62,707 nt of DNA from Candidatus Micrarchaeum sp. (GCA_020723065.1 DYJP01000001.1:56555-119261); one strand, 5' to 3'; shown: positions 43,348 to 52,585, counted from the first letter of the stretch. Program-made: numbers and translations. The notes: a model not told the origin generated them from the letters alone.

Positions 43348-44442
43348 TCATCTTGTTATTTTAGCGTTTTCCATTGCCGCCTTGGTTTCCGCCGCTTCCT
43401 TGTTCTTTTCGAAATAGGTTCTTACTGGTTCAAGTATGTTTATGAGGCTTTCTCCAATTGTATTCTTGAGATCCATCGGATGAAGTTTCCCTTTAGCGAA
43501 AGAGGTCTTAAGTTCTTCAAAAGACTGAAGTTCGAGGTTTCCGCCGAATCTGTTCGGTCTCTTGATTGTCAATGAATCAGTTTCCCTGAATATGATGTGC
43601 TTCGCAAGATCGAGTACAGGGTTGTTCTCGGTTTCTCTTTCTGGACAGAATGCCTTTGATATCTTGCTTTTAATTTCTTCAGGAGAATCGTAGATGAATA
43701 TTGCCGTATTTGGCTTAGATTTCGACATCTTAACTGCGCTCAGCGCCTCTTTTTTAGCTGCAGGATCTGTTGGCAATGGCCAGACGTCAGGCTTGATCAA
43801 TCCTTGCAAAAGATGGTGATGCACAGGAACTGGTTTCCAGAACCCTATCTTCTCACCTATCTCCATTGCAACCACGTTTGCCTTTCTCTGGTCCATTCCT
43901 AGCTGCGGAATGTGTACTCCGAAGTGGAATATGTCGGCGACCTGCATAGGAGTGTACAACAATGATGCAATCTTCATGCCTTCCGATTCTTTTCTTCCCG
44001 AGATCTCAAGGGTTCTTATCCCTCTTGCCACTGTCATTTCTTTTGCAACTTTTACGACAGTCTCCCAGTACTCTATGTCATCGTAAAGCTTGTCTGGCCA
44101 TACGAATTCCACCTTGTCTTCCGGAACGCCTAATGCTATCCATGAATGCTTGAAATGCAGGGCGGCTTTCTTTATCAGCTCCCTGTCTCCGCCCAGCTTG
44201 TCGTTCATCCATGCGTGCCAGGTCGCGAGATAGACCTTGAACTTGATTCCTGCTTCGATGAGATCCTTCATCTTGTAGGCGCACATCACTCCTGTTCCTA
44301 GGTGAACCTTCCCTGAAGGTTCGAATCCGTTGTATGCCACTGGATTGCTTTCTGTTTCTAGCAGCCCTCTGAGCGCTTGCTGAGTGAGAACCTCTTCAGT
44401 AGGCGGTCTCGAGATTAGTTCGATACGTTTTTCTATGTCCAT
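43348..44442 (-). CDS. tyrS: Tyrosyl-tRNA synthetase
   Basis: This class I synthetase charges tRNA-Tyr. The HIGH-type motif is in YNGFEPSGKVHLGTGVMCAY near residues 38-57, the tyrosine pocket in ATWHAWMNDKLGGDRE near 75-90, and KMSKS in AVKMSKSKPNTAIFI near 235. Length (364 residues) and sequence are of the archaeal/eukaryotic type, which reads the C1-G72 pair of tRNA-Tyr; the tRNA-Tyr at 60649 has C1-G72. It stands alone with an AT-rich promoter region above 44443. Confidence 0.95.
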   Translation of the reverse strand: MDIEKRIELISRPPTEEVLTQQALRGLLETESNPVAYNGFEPSGKVHLGTGVMCAYKMKDLIEAGIKFKVYLATWHAWMNDKLGGDRELIKKAALHFKHSWIALGVPEDKVEFVWPDKLYDDIEYWETVVKVAKEMTVARGIRTLEISGRKESEGMKIASLLYTPMQVADIFHFGVHIPQLGMDQRKANVVAMEIGEKIGFWKPVPVHHHLLQGLIKPDVWPLPTDPAAKKEALSAVKMSKSKPNTAIFIYDSPEEIKSKISKAFCPERETENNPVLDLAKHIIFRETDSLTIKRPNRFGGNLELQSFEELKTSFAKGKLHPMDLKNTIGESLINILEPVRTYFEKNKEAAETKAAMENAKITR

Positions 44443-44613
44443 GATATCAAATCCCCTGCCAAAACTTTTAAAGATTGTTTTATTCGGTTTGATTCGAATT
44501 AGTGCATTGAATCAGGGAAAGGTATAAAAATTAATGGATGTAATCTATATTACTATTTAGTTATTATTAATTGCTAAATTTATTTTGAAAATAAAATTTA
44601 TTTAGGTGATTTT

Positions 44614-44727
44614 TTGGGCGCAAAACCAAGAAAATGGAAGAAGAAAGGAAAAATGAGATGGAAATGGGTAAAGAAGCGAAGAAAGAAGATGCGCAGAATG
44701 CAGAAGAGAAGAGTAGGCGAACTGTAA
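44614..44727 (+). CDS. rpl41e: Ribosomal protein L41e-like microprotein
   Basis: The 37-residue ORF, absent from the track, reads MGAKPRKWKKKGKMRWKWVK then KRRKKMRRMQKRRVGEL. The part from the internal ATG (44653) aligns with L41e (M-R-x-K-W-x-K-K-R-x-R-R pattern), one of the smallest ribosomal proteins. A TTG start at 44614 follows AGGTGAT. If TTG is not used, ATG 44653 would give 24 residues, the length of eukaryotic L41. The longer ORF in the track (44634-44936) is the out-of-frame shadow. Confidence 0.62.
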   Translation: MGAKPRKWKKKGKMRWKWVKKRRKKMRRMQKRRVGEL

Positions 44728-44736
44728 GTGTTTCGT

Positions 44737-44901
44737 ATGGTAAAGAACTTTATAAGAAACATTGGACAGAGGCTCAAATCCGCCTTCTCTTCGAAAGTTT
44801 TCTCCAAAGAGCAGGAGAAGTATTCCAAGAAGATAAAGACGCCCAAGTCTTACTACCGGACAAAGGCGAAGCAGCAGTCTTCTGCAAAGAAGAAGAGATA
44901 A
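44737..44901 (+). CDS. Small basic protein of unknown function
   Basis: This 54-residue ORF (MVKNFIRNIGQRLKSAFSSK, ending QQSSAKKKR) follows the L41e-like gene by nine bases. It is strongly basic with an amphipathic N-terminal helix, which could fit a small RNA- or DNA-binding protein. No family is recognised and the ribosome binding site is weak. Confidence 0.4.
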   Translation: MVKNFIRNIGQRLKSAFSSKVFSKEQEKYSKKIKTPKSYYRTKAKQQSSAKKKR

Positions 44902-44969
44902 TTTCTTTTTATTTTTCAATTGCCGGAATTCTTTAAGGATTCCGGACTATACCTTCTCAAGAGATTTGC

Positions 44970-45806
44970 ATGGCAAAAAGAATTTTGAGGATCAAGGCTT
45001 CTAAGAGGGCCCAACATTTGGTTCGTAAACACGCTATTTCTAAGCATAAGCAAGGTGCTAGGTATGGGAAGGAGTACGATCTTTATAACATGTCCACTTT
45101 CAGGAACATTGGAGCAATAACAGAGAAGGAACAGGACAAGTTATTTGAATCTAAAGTTTTCGTTGTGGGTTGCGGAGGACTTGGAGAGATTGCAATCGAT
45201 ATGCTCGCAAGGGCCGGTGTCGGAGAGATTTGCTTTGCAGACGGAGACGTTTTCGAGGTCACCAATCTGAACCGCCAGCTATTCAGTTCTTACTCGGTCA
45301 TCGGTAAGAAGAAGGTGGATGTGATATCCAAACGGTTGAGAGACATCAATTCTTCAATTAAATTAAATCCTGTTGCGGAGTTTATTTCAAGCGAGGAGTC
45401 CGCTGCAAGGCTTTTCAAGGGATGTGACCTTGTGGTGGACGGATTGGATAATGTTCTTTCAAGAATTTATGTTTCAAGAGCGGCCAAGGACTGCGAAATT
45501 CCTTATGTTTTCGGTGCAGCGGAGAAAACTAGGGGATACTCCACGGTGTTCCTTCCGAAGGCGCAGAGCTACGAATCTGTTTTCATGCTCCCGTCCAACG
45601 GAAAGAGAATGGATTTCAAGATGAAGGAACGCATGAAGAATGCGGCGGGCTGCCAGTCTATTCTCGGCGTGACTGCCAACATAGTTGGGGTGATTCAAGC
45701 AACGCAGGCGATCAACTATCTGCTCGGGAAGAAATTCATTTCTGTTCCTGATTTTATACATGTTTCCCTGTTCGACGAGATTCCGTTCAAGGTTACCACA
45801 TTGTGA
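44970..45806 (+). CDS. E1-like (ThiF/MoeB/HesA) adenylyltransferase
   Basis: E1-like enzymes adenylate the C-terminus of ubiquitin-like sulfur carriers. The nucleotide site is VFVVGCGGLGEIAIDMLARAGVG near residues 63-85, followed by DGDVFEVTNLNRQLF near 91-105, and a possible catalytic Cys in NAAGCQSILGVTANIVG near 230. The CxxC zinc pairs of MoeB are not seen. The first ~40 residues are very basic and not part of the family, so M42 (MSTFRNIGAI) could be the real start. It precedes endonuclease IV by 23 nt. Confidence 0.87.
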   Translation: MAKRILRIKASKRAQHLVRKHAISKHKQGARYGKEYDLYNMSTFRNIGAITEKEQDKLFESKVFVVGCGGLGEIAIDMLARAGVGEICFADGDVFEVTNLNRQLFSSYSVIGKKKVDVISKRLRDINSSIKLNPVAEFISSEESAARLFKGCDLVVDGLDNVLSRIYVSRAAKDCEIPYVFGAAEKTRGYSTVFLPKAQSYESVFMLPSNGKRMDFKMKERMKNAAGCQSILGVTANIVGVIQATQAINYLLGKKFISVPDFIHVSLFDEIPFKVTTL

Positions 45807-45829
45807 TTTTTTCGCTTTAAAGTGATCTT

Positions 45830-46660
45830 ATGAAATTTGGCACAGCTGGAGTTCCATTGTCGTGCAAAGAAAGATCTTCAATTGCAGGAATCGCGTGTGT
45901 CAGGGAGCTAGGTTTGGATGCGTTTGAATTTGAATTTGTGCACGGATGTAAAATGGGGAAGGAGAAAGCCAAAGAGGCAGGCGAAGTAGCGAAGAAGAAT
46001 AAAGTCAGCCTGAGTGCTCATGCTTCTTATTACTTAAATCTTATTTCTCCTGAAAAAGTCAAACACGACAAGACAGTGAATGAGATACTTTTTACTGCAG
46101 AGATATTGGATGCAGCCGGAGGAGACAGGCTTGTTTTTCATCCAGGGTTTTATCTCAAGATGAGTCAGGCTGACGCTTACGAAAGGATAAAGAAGGAGCT
46201 TTTGAATATTGTAAGGGAGATAAATGACAGAGGTCTTAAAGTTCATTTAGCTCCCGAAACGACCGGAAAGCCGACTGCGTTCGGCTCTTTCGAGGATCTA
46301 TTTTCGCTTGCTCAGGAGATAGGCTATGATTACATAAGACCGACTGTCGACTGGGCTCACGTCCATGCAAGAGATAATGGAAGAATTAAGGGAAAGGAGT
46401 CTTATGTGTTGCTTCTTGAATACATGGAAAACAAAGTTGGAAAAGAGGCGCTTAAAACTCTGCATTGTCATATGTCTTCGATACATTTTACTGCCAAAGG
46501 GGAAGCGCACCACTTGACAATGGACCACGACGTTCCCCCGTTCAGGCCGCTTGCGGAGGCTCTTCACGACTTCAAATGCGATGGAACAATAATCTGTGAG
46601 TCCCCTGCAATTGAAAAAGATGCACTTTACATGCAAAAAATGTTTAATTCCATCAGATGA
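45830..46660 (+). CDS. nfo: Endonuclease IV-like AP endonuclease
   Basis: This TIM-barrel enzyme of the endonuclease IV family cleaves DNA at abasic sites using three zinc ions. Metal ligands are visible in order: SAHASYY near residue 64, VFHPGFY near 104, LAPETTG near 142, PTVDWAHVHA near 180-189, HCHMSSIH near 215 and CESPAIEKDA near the C-terminus. The 276 residues match the family. It lies within a run of plus-strand genes (E1-like, nfo, IscS paralogue, nrdJ). Confidence 0.88.
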   Translation: MKFGTAGVPLSCKERSSIAGIACVRELGLDAFEFEFVHGCKMGKEKAKEAGEVAKKNKVSLSAHASYYLNLISPEKVKHDKTVNEILFTAEILDAAGGDRLVFHPGFYLKMSQADAYERIKKELLNIVREINDRGLKVHLAPETTGKPTAFGSFEDLFSLAQEIGYDYIRPTVDWAHVHARDNGRIKGKESYVLLLEYMENKVGKEALKTLHCHMSSIHFTAKGEAHHLTMDHDVPPFRPLAEALHDFKCDGTIICESPAIEKDALYMQKMFNSIR

Positions 46661-46739
46661 TTCGCATTTCAAGTTTTATCATTTCTTATTTTTTTTTAGC
46701 TAAAAATACCTTTTTTAAATTATACGCATAAATCTTTTT

Positions 46740-47939
46740 ATGGTAAAAAAAATTAAACATAAAAAGGTCAATACAAAGTCTCGTTCATTGACGCCTGTTA
46801 TGAAGAAGGCGCCGTTGCCTTCTGGCAAAGTCATCTATATGGATTATGCTGCAAGCACTCCCGTGAGAACAGAAGTGATAGAAGCGATGCTTCCGTACAT
46901 GCGAGAGAAGTTCGGAAATCCGTCTTCGCCACATAGATATGGGGAAGAAGCAAGAGAAGCAATTGAGCAATCCAAGGAAATAATAGCAAAGACGATTAAT
47001 GCCTCTCCGGAAGAAATAGTGTTCACATCCGGATCCACTGAATCCTCTGTTCTTGCAATAAAGGGGGTAGCATATGCGAAGGCAGGAATCGGCAAACATA
47101 TTCTTTCTTCTGTTGTAGAGCACGATTCGGTGTTCTCAACATGTAAAAGCCTGGTTGCAGATGGGTACATACTTTCAAACCTTCTTGTTGACATAGATGG
47201 GCTGATAAGCATAGCAGATCTGAGGTCCAAGATAACGCCTAAAACCACTCTTATATCCATACAGCATTCTAATGGTGAAGTTGGCACAATTCAGCCAATA
47301 GAAGATGTCGGTAGGATTGCGAAGGAGAAGAATGTTACTTTACATACGGATGCTACGTTTTCGTACGGGTGGGTCCCTCTCGATGTTAAAAAAATGAATG
47401 TGGATCTGATGACTTTTGATGCGCATCATTCATACGGTCCGAAAGGCATAGGCGCACTTTTTATAAAGAATGGTACGCTGATTAAGCCTTTGTTTAATAG
47501 CAGGGGTAATCAATTTAGGCCTGGTACGTTGGACATCGCTTCCATAGTTGGATTCGCAAAGTCGGCGGAATTGGCGCATAAGGAGATGAAAAGTAACCAA
47601 AAGAATCTTGAAAGGATGCAGAAGACATTCATAGACTATGTGGAGGAGCACATTAAGTTTGTAAAGCTTAATGGCCATATCTCAAGAAGGTTACCGCAGA
47701 ACATAAATTTCAGCTTCAGTGGCATAACCGGGCAAGAGCTCATAAGGCAGCTTCAATCCAACCAAGTCATAGCGTCTACATCTATAGACGGAAGGGTGTT
47801 GGAAGCGATAGGTGCCAAGGGAGAGAAGTTCACAGGCTCAGTGAGATTCAGTTTTGGAAAGGATACTTCGCCTGCGGACATCAAGACAGTGCTGTACCTT
47901 GTTCAGAATCTGGTGGAGAAGGAAAGGAAGGGTTATTAA
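46740..47939 (+). CDS. Cysteine desulfurase paralogue lacking catalytic Lys and Cys (pseudoenzyme)
   Basis: The protein aligns end to end with IscS at 55478: YMDYAASTPVRTEVIEAMLPYMREKFGNPSS, FTSGSTES and HTDATFSYGW (the PLP aspartate region). But the PLP-lysine motif SSHK is AHHS in DAHHSYGPKGIG near residue 225, and the loop with the persulfide Cys (SACSSHD in the active paralogue) is replaced by STSIDGRVLEAIGAKG near 345 without Cys. The glycine-rich and structural parts are kept and the frame is open. It cannot make PLP chemistry in the usual way, and a scaffold or regulator role is likely. A ~35-residue Lys-rich extension precedes it. Confidence 0.85.
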   Translation: MVKKIKHKKVNTKSRSLTPVMKKAPLPSGKVIYMDYAASTPVRTEVIEAMLPYMREKFGNPSSPHRYGEEAREAIEQSKEIIAKTINASPEEIVFTSGSTESSVLAIKGVAYAKAGIGKHILSSVVEHDSVFSTCKSLVADGYILSNLLVDIDGLISIADLRSKITPKTTLISIQHSNGEVGTIQPIEDVGRIAKEKNVTLHTDATFSYGWVPLDVKKMNVDLMTFDAHHSYGPKGIGALFIKNGTLIKPLFNSRGNQFRPGTLDIASIVGFAKSAELAHKEMKSNQKNLERMQKTFIDYVEEHIKFVKLNGHISRRLPQNINFSFSGITGQELIRQLQSNQVIASTSIDGRVLEAIGAKGEKFTGSVRFSFGKDTSPADIKTVLYLVQNLVEKERKGY

Positions 47940-47960
47940 TTCCAATCTTCAGGCATCTTT

Positions 47961-50045
47961 ATGAAGTCATTAATCAAAAAAGTTCAGAAGCGTGACGGTT
48001 CGTTATCAGATTTTGACCAGAGTAAGATAACTAATGCGGTTTACAAGGCCACAGAGGCTGCAGGTATTTCTGATTTGAATTTTTCACAGAAGGTGTCTGA
48101 TCGAGTAGTATTCAACCTTAATTCTTTTTTTGAAAATAAAATTCCAACTGTGGAACAGATTCAGGACATTGTAATATCCGAGCTTTTAAAACAGAACAAA
48201 AAAATCGCGCACGTCTATATTAACTACAGGCAGAAAAGGTCGGAGCTTAGGGAGAAGAAGAATGTTCTTTTCGGGGTTTATGACGACCTGAAGCTTGATT
48301 TGAATTCAATAAAGGTCCTTGCATCTAGGTATCTTCAGCGGGATATGAATGGAAAAGTGATAGAGACACCAAGGCAGATGTTCCGGAGGGTTGCGCGGTA
48401 CATCGCTTCTATTGATTCAGTATATGGTCAGGACAAGAAGAAGTCCGAGAAGGTATTTTACGAGATGATGTGTAACTTGGAGTTCCTTCCGAACTCTCCG
48501 ACGCTGATGAATGCCGGCACTAGGCTCGACCAGCTTTCGGCTTGCTTCGTATTTCCCATAGAAGATTCGCTTGAGAGTATATTTGATACATTGAAGTATA
48601 CTGCATTAACACACCAGGGTGGAGGGGGCACCGGTTTTTCTTTTTCAAGATTGAGGCCCCGTGGAGATATTGTGCGTTCTACGATGTCCGTTGCATCCGG
48701 CCCAGTTTCTTTCATGAGAATATACGATGCCATGACTGAGACTATAAAGCAGGGAGGAAAGCGGCGCGGGGCAAACATGGGAATACTCCGCTGCGACCAT
48801 CCAGATATAATCGAATTTATAAACTCAAAGAGGAATGGCGGACTCAGCAATTTCAATATTTCCGTTGCAGCCACCGATTCATTCATGAATGCGGTAAATA
48901 ATGATGATGAATATAAATTGATTAATCCAAGATCTGGGGCGGAAGTCTCAACCGTTTCTGCAAGGAAAGTTTTTAACCAGATAGCAGAAAGGGCATGGGA
49001 AAATGGAGATCCAGGCATAATTTTTATCGATGAGATCAATAAAACACACCCATTACGAAAGATTGGCGAGATAGAGTCCACCAATCCTTGCGGCGAACAG
49101 CCTTTGTTGCCTTACGAATCATGTAATCTGGGAAGTATAAATCTTACGAAATTTATACGTCCGGATGGAAGCGATTTTGATTGGGACAGGCTCGAAGATG
49201 CGATCAGGAACGCGGTCCATTTCCTTGACAATGTAATAGACGTGAACAAAATCCCAATAAAGCAGACCGAGCAGGTTACAAGGGCTAACCGGAAGATAGG
49301 TCTCGGGATAATGGGGTGGGCGGAAGCACTGATTATGCTAAACATTAGATATGATAGCAGGGAGGCCATCATCTTGGCAGAGAGACTTATGAGATTTATC
49401 AAGCAGGAATCCTATCTGAGCTCTTTCGAGCTTGCTTCGAAGCGGGGAAGCTATCCGAATTTCAAATTCGCGATATATCCGTCCAAATTCAAGAGGCTAA
49501 GGAATGCAACTTTGAACACAATCGCCCCTACGGGCTCGCTTTCGATAATAGCTGGGGTTTCTTCCGGCATAGAGCCGCTGTTTGCGATCGCATACTACAG
49601 GGAGGTCCTTGAGAAGGTGAAACTCATAGAGATAAACAAGCTTTTCCACACCATATCCATAGACAGGGGATTCTATAGCAGGGCGCTGATAGAGAGCATT
49701 TCCCGCGGCTTTTCGATACAGAAGATGAAGGAGATACCAAAGGACGTCAGGGAGCTTTTCGTAACGAGCTACGACATTGATCCAATTTGGCATATAAGGA
49801 TGCAGGCGGCATTTCAGAAGTACGTGGACAATGCGGTCTCTAAGACAGTGAACCTTCCCTTCGACTCCACAGTTGAAGACATAAAAGAGATTTATCTTAA
49901 GGCGTACGAATTGGGAACGAAAGGAATAACTGTCTACAGGTACGGAAGCCGGCCCGAGCAGGTCGTATACATAGGAAAGCCTGGCAAGGTGACCCTCGGT
50001 TCAGAATTCGCAGGCTCTTGCCCGGGTGGAACTTGCATGCCGTGA
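47961..50045 (+). CDS. nrdJ: Adenosylcobalamin-dependent (class II) ribonucleotide reductase
   Basis: An ATP-cone domain (residues ~1-95, KKVQKRDGSLSDFDQSKITNAVYKA) is followed by the reductase barrel. Key residues are NSPTLMNAGTRLDQLSACFV near 180 (substrate-site cysteine), GGGGTGFSFSRLRPRGD near 218, NPCGEQPLLPYESCNLGS near 375 (second and radical Cys), and TIAPTGSLSIIAGVSSGIEP near 520. The tail GSCPGGTCMP carries the redox cysteines. No small subunit gene is nearby, in line with the B12-dependent class, and a cobalamin adenosyltransferase is encoded at 54449. Confidence 0.93.
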   Translation: MKSLIKKVQKRDGSLSDFDQSKITNAVYKATEAAGISDLNFSQKVSDRVVFNLNSFFENKIPTVEQIQDIVISELLKQNKKIAHVYINYRQKRSELREKKNVLFGVYDDLKLDLNSIKVLASRYLQRDMNGKVIETPRQMFRRVARYIASIDSVYGQDKKKSEKVFYEMMCNLEFLPNSPTLMNAGTRLDQLSACFVFPIEDSLESIFDTLKYTALTHQGGGGTGFSFSRLRPRGDIVRSTMSVASGPVSFMRIYDAMTETIKQGGKRRGANMGILRCDHPDIIEFINSKRNGGLSNFNISVAATDSFMNAVNNDDEYKLINPRSGAEVSTVSARKVFNQIAERAWENGDPGIIFIDEINKTHPLRKIGEIESTNPCGEQPLLPYESCNLGSINLTKFIRPDGSDFDWDRLEDAIRNAVHFLDNVIDVNKIPIKQTEQVTRANRKIGLGIMGWAEALIMLNIRYDSREAIILAERLMRFIKQESYLSSFELASKRGSYPNFKFAIYPSKFKRLRNATLNTIAPTGSLSIIAGVSSGIEPLFAIAYYREVLEKVKLIEINKLFHTISIDRGFYSRALIESISRGFSIQKMKEIPKDVRELFVTSYDIDPIWHIRMQAAFQKYVDNAVSKTVNLPFDSTVEDIKEIYLKAYELGTKGITVYRYGSRPEQVVYIGKPGKVTLGSEFAGSCPGGTCMP

Positions 50046-50059
50046 TTCTTACCCAGGGT

Positions 50060-50698
50060 TCACCCTTCTTCCTTTGCTGCTTTTCTTGAATGATACCTTC
50101 CTCTTTTCTCCACTTCTTCGAGCTTTTTAAGGACGGATTTCCATTCCTTCAGCGATTTGTATCCTGTGACAAAATGAGCGTAATTTTTTCCTATTGACCT
50201 TTTCATTAGAAGGAGATCTATTGCTCTCTCTTCATTGTCCTTAGAGAAGATTGCGAGTCCGAAATCGATGATCATAGGCCCTTCTTTTGTAATCATTACG
50301 TTTGCCGGAGTGAAATCTCCGTGGGTTATTCCTGTGGCATGAAGCTTCGCAAGCATTTTTCCAACTTGTCTGTATTCGGAAGGTGTGATTTCTTTTGCGT
50401 CCTTCATCAGTATGCCCTTTTTCCTTTCCATTATGAGTTCGTATTTTCCTGCGTGAAATATTCTCGGAACTGCGACATTACTTTTTGCGGCAGCGAGTAG
50501 CGAACGCGCCTCTATTCTGTTTCTAGACGACCTTAACGCATTGTCCAGCTGTTCTATCCTGTACCTCTTAGGATCCCTTCGTTTGATCACCACAGGGATT
50601 CCGAATAGCGTTGAGAAATAGATTTTTGCTTCCGCCCCTCTGCGATTAAATTTTTGTTCTTCATTTCTTTTTCTTGAAGCGCGAGGTTTCATCATCAT
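50060..50698 (-). CDS. bud32: KEOPS kinase/ATPase Bud32
   Basis: Bud32 is a minimal kinase fold and the ATPase partner of Kae1 in t6A synthesis. The ATP lysine is in GIPVVIKRRDPKRYR near residue 35, the catalytic loop in THGDFTPANVMIT near 140, and the magnesium motif in MIIDFGLA near 157. The C-terminal segment (KRGRYHSRKAAKEEG) has the RGR(Y) tail typical of Bud32. Its start overlaps the stop of the DisA-like gene by 4 nt. Kae1 is encoded next on the same strand; in many euryarchaea the two are fused, here they are separate. Confidence 0.93.
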   Translation of the reverse strand: MMMKPRASRKRNEEQKFNRRGAEAKIYFSTLFGIPVVIKRRDPKRYRIEQLDNALRSSRNRIEARSLLAAAKSNVAVPRIFHAGKYELIMERKKGILMKDAKEITPSEYRQVGKMLAKLHATGITHGDFTPANVMITKEGPMIIDFGLAIFSKDNEERAIDLLLMKRSIGKNYAHFVTGYKSLKEWKSVLKKLEEVEKRGRYHSRKAAKEEG

Positions 50699-51360
50699 TC
50701 ACTTTTTTCTGTTTTGAAAACCTTTGGTCCCGACTTCAAGAAATCGCTAAGGCTTTTTGCGCCGCTTTTAGTCATTATGTATGACCCTGTGAACACTACG
50801 GCCGCTACAAACGGATTGAGACCCAGGGCAATCGCACCGATGCTTCCACCGCCTATTACTGGCAGGGAAGGAGAAGTCACCATGTCCGCTATTTTCTCGC
50901 TTAATGTCGGTGGAGTCTTGGTGAACGGATTGATTTCGATTAATGTTCTTCCGCCCCTCATTATTCTGACTGCTCCGTCTTCTTCGCTTGATGTGATCGA
51001 AAGAGTTCCGGGGATCTCAGATATTCCGAGTGCGGCGCTGTGTCTAGTGCCATGACCCTTATAAAGCTTGATCTTGTTTATCTGGGCTCCGTATGCGCGT
51101 AAGAATCCGTCTTCGTCGATTATGACTGCGCCGTCGAGCTCTGCAAGTTTCTTTACTAGAGGGAGCATTCTCTTATTGTTTATCTTGACCATTGTTTTTT
51201 CCAATATGTTTGTGTAGAGCCAGCTGTAGTACTTATTTATGTTCCTGTTAGTGATTATGAAAAACGTTCCTTTCTTTTCCTGTCCGAATTCCATAGCAAT
51301 ATCTATAATTATCTTGACCAAGTCTTTCTCTATATCTATCTCTTTGATTTTTTTTGCCAT
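50695..51360 (-). CDS. DisA_N-type diadenylate cyclase
   Basis: DisA_N domains make cyclic di-AMP from two ATP. The signature residues are in LDGAVIIDEDG near 76 (DGA) and GHGTRHSAALGISE near 103 (RHxAA), with SSEEDGAVRIMRGG near 124 continuing the fold. An N-terminal ~70-residue domain and a C-terminal part with one or two hydrophobic helices (~166-197) are added. The product has 221 residues. It lies between kae1 and bud32 and is coupled to bud32, linking a second-messenger gene to the t6A operon. Confidence 0.82.
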   Translation of the reverse strand: MAKKIKEIDIEKDLVKIIIDIAMEFGQEKKGTFFIITNRNINKYYSWLYTNILEKTMVKINNKRMLPLVKKLAELDGAVIIDEDGFLRAYGAQINKIKLYKGHGTRHSAALGISEIPGTLSITSSEEDGAVRIMRGGRTLIEINPFTKTPPTLSEKIADMVTSPSLPVIGGGSIGAIALGLNPFVAAVVFTGSYIMTKSGAKSLSDFLKSGPKVFKTEKSE

Positions 51361-51486
51361 TTAACTTCACCGCATTCTGATTTATTAGTCGCAATTATAC
51401 TATCCGTCGTCAATTATATAAACATTTCTTTGTTTTTTTGAAAACTAGAACGATTGTTTTTCGCTTTTATTTTTTCGGATTCCGAA

Positions 51487-52494
51487 TCATATTTTGAATT
51501 GGTCTGTTCTGTATTTCGGAATCGGTAATATCTCATTTGGTTTTAGTGCATTCTTCTTTGCTTTTCCTTTTTTCATCAGCAAATATCCGACGTAAGCAAT
51601 CATTCCGCCATTGTCCGCATTGAACTCATTCGGGGCGACCCCGAATCTGCAGTTCCATTCGCTTGACATTTCGTTAAGCATCTTCTGTAGTCTTCTGTTT
51701 TGTGCCACTCCGCCGCAGATCGTGACTTCTCTCTTGCCTGTAAGTGCCAGTGCTCTTTCTGTTATCTCGCACAAGGAAGCGTATGCAGTTTCCTGCATGG
51801 AATAGCACAGTTCGTCCGTGTTCCTTCTGTTCCATAATTTCTGTGCTTGGGTGAGCATCCCGCTGAAAGAGGCGTCCATTCCCTTAACGCTATACGGGAG
51901 AGGGATGTATTCATTCGTCCTTTCCGCATGCTGTTCAACTTCCCTTGCATTCTTAAGTCCGACGCTTCTTGCGAAATTGTCAAGCATGTTTCCGATTCCG
52001 ATATCCAACGTTTCCCCGAGAATTAGATATCTGCCTTTTTCTTTCACGAGCACCTGTGTGTTGCCTCCACTGACATAAAGAACAAGCGGATCCTCGAATC
52101 CTGTGAAATGCTTTGAAATCTCGATGTGCGCCACGCAGTGGTTCACCCCAACTACTGGTTTATCATATTGAATCGCCAAGACGCGTGCGGCAATTGTGCT
52201 TATCCTGAGGCAAGGTCCGATTCCCGGTCCTTGCGAGAATGCGACCAGGTCTATATCCTTGAGTTTTACTTTTGCTTTTTGTAGAGCTGAGTCTAATACT
52301 TCAGAAAACACGTTTGCATGGTGGTCCGCGGTCTTTCTCGGGTGGATTCCGTATTCGAAGAGCATGCTCTTCTCGTTCGCAACAACTTTTCCGTTTTTCA
52401 CTATCCCGATTCCCAAGGTGTGAGCTGTGCTCTCTATGCCTAAGACTATCGGTTCTCTTTTTGTCGCTTTTTTCGCTTCATTTTTTCGGGCCAT
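51487..52494 (-). CDS. kae1: tRNA N6-threonylcarbamoyladenosine synthase Kae1 (TsaD family)
   Basis: This is the catalytic subunit of KEOPS. Metal ligands are in GVNHCVAHIEISKHF near 110-120 (HxxxH) and the C-terminal NADNGGMIAYVG near 290. Other blocks are ESTAHTLGIGIV near 20, SQGPGIGPCLRI near 90, VSGGNTQVLV near 135 and CGGVAQNRRLQKML near 255. The size (335 residues) is usual. ATG 52494 begins with a Lys-rich segment. It stands 126 nt before the DisA-like gene on the same strand. Confidence 0.95.
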   Translation of the reverse strand: MARKNEAKKATKREPIVLGIESTAHTLGIGIVKNGKVVANEKSMLFEYGIHPRKTADHHANVFSEVLDSALQKAKVKLKDIDLVAFSQGPGIGPCLRISTIAARVLAIQYDKPVVGVNHCVAHIEISKHFTGFEDPLVLYVSGGNTQVLVKEKGRYLILGETLDIGIGNMLDNFARSVGLKNAREVEQHAERTNEYIPLPYSVKGMDASFSGMLTQAQKLWNRRNTDELCYSMQETAYASLCEITERALALTGKREVTICGGVAQNRRLQKMLNEMSSEWNCRFGVAPNEFNADNGGMIAYVGYLLMKKGKAKKNALKPNEILPIPKYRTDQFKI

Positions 52495-52585
52495 ATAGTA
52501 AAATGGAAAGAAATATTAAAATACGTATCCAAATCATATCGAATGATGACAATGGATGAAACTGAGCCGAGGCCTTTGGCTGAAG

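Noticed and set aside
44634-44936. 100-codon Glu/Lys-rich ORF
   Set aside because: Different frame of the L41e-like and 54-residue ORFs; the 44614-44727 frame has a start with ribosome binding site and a family resemblance.
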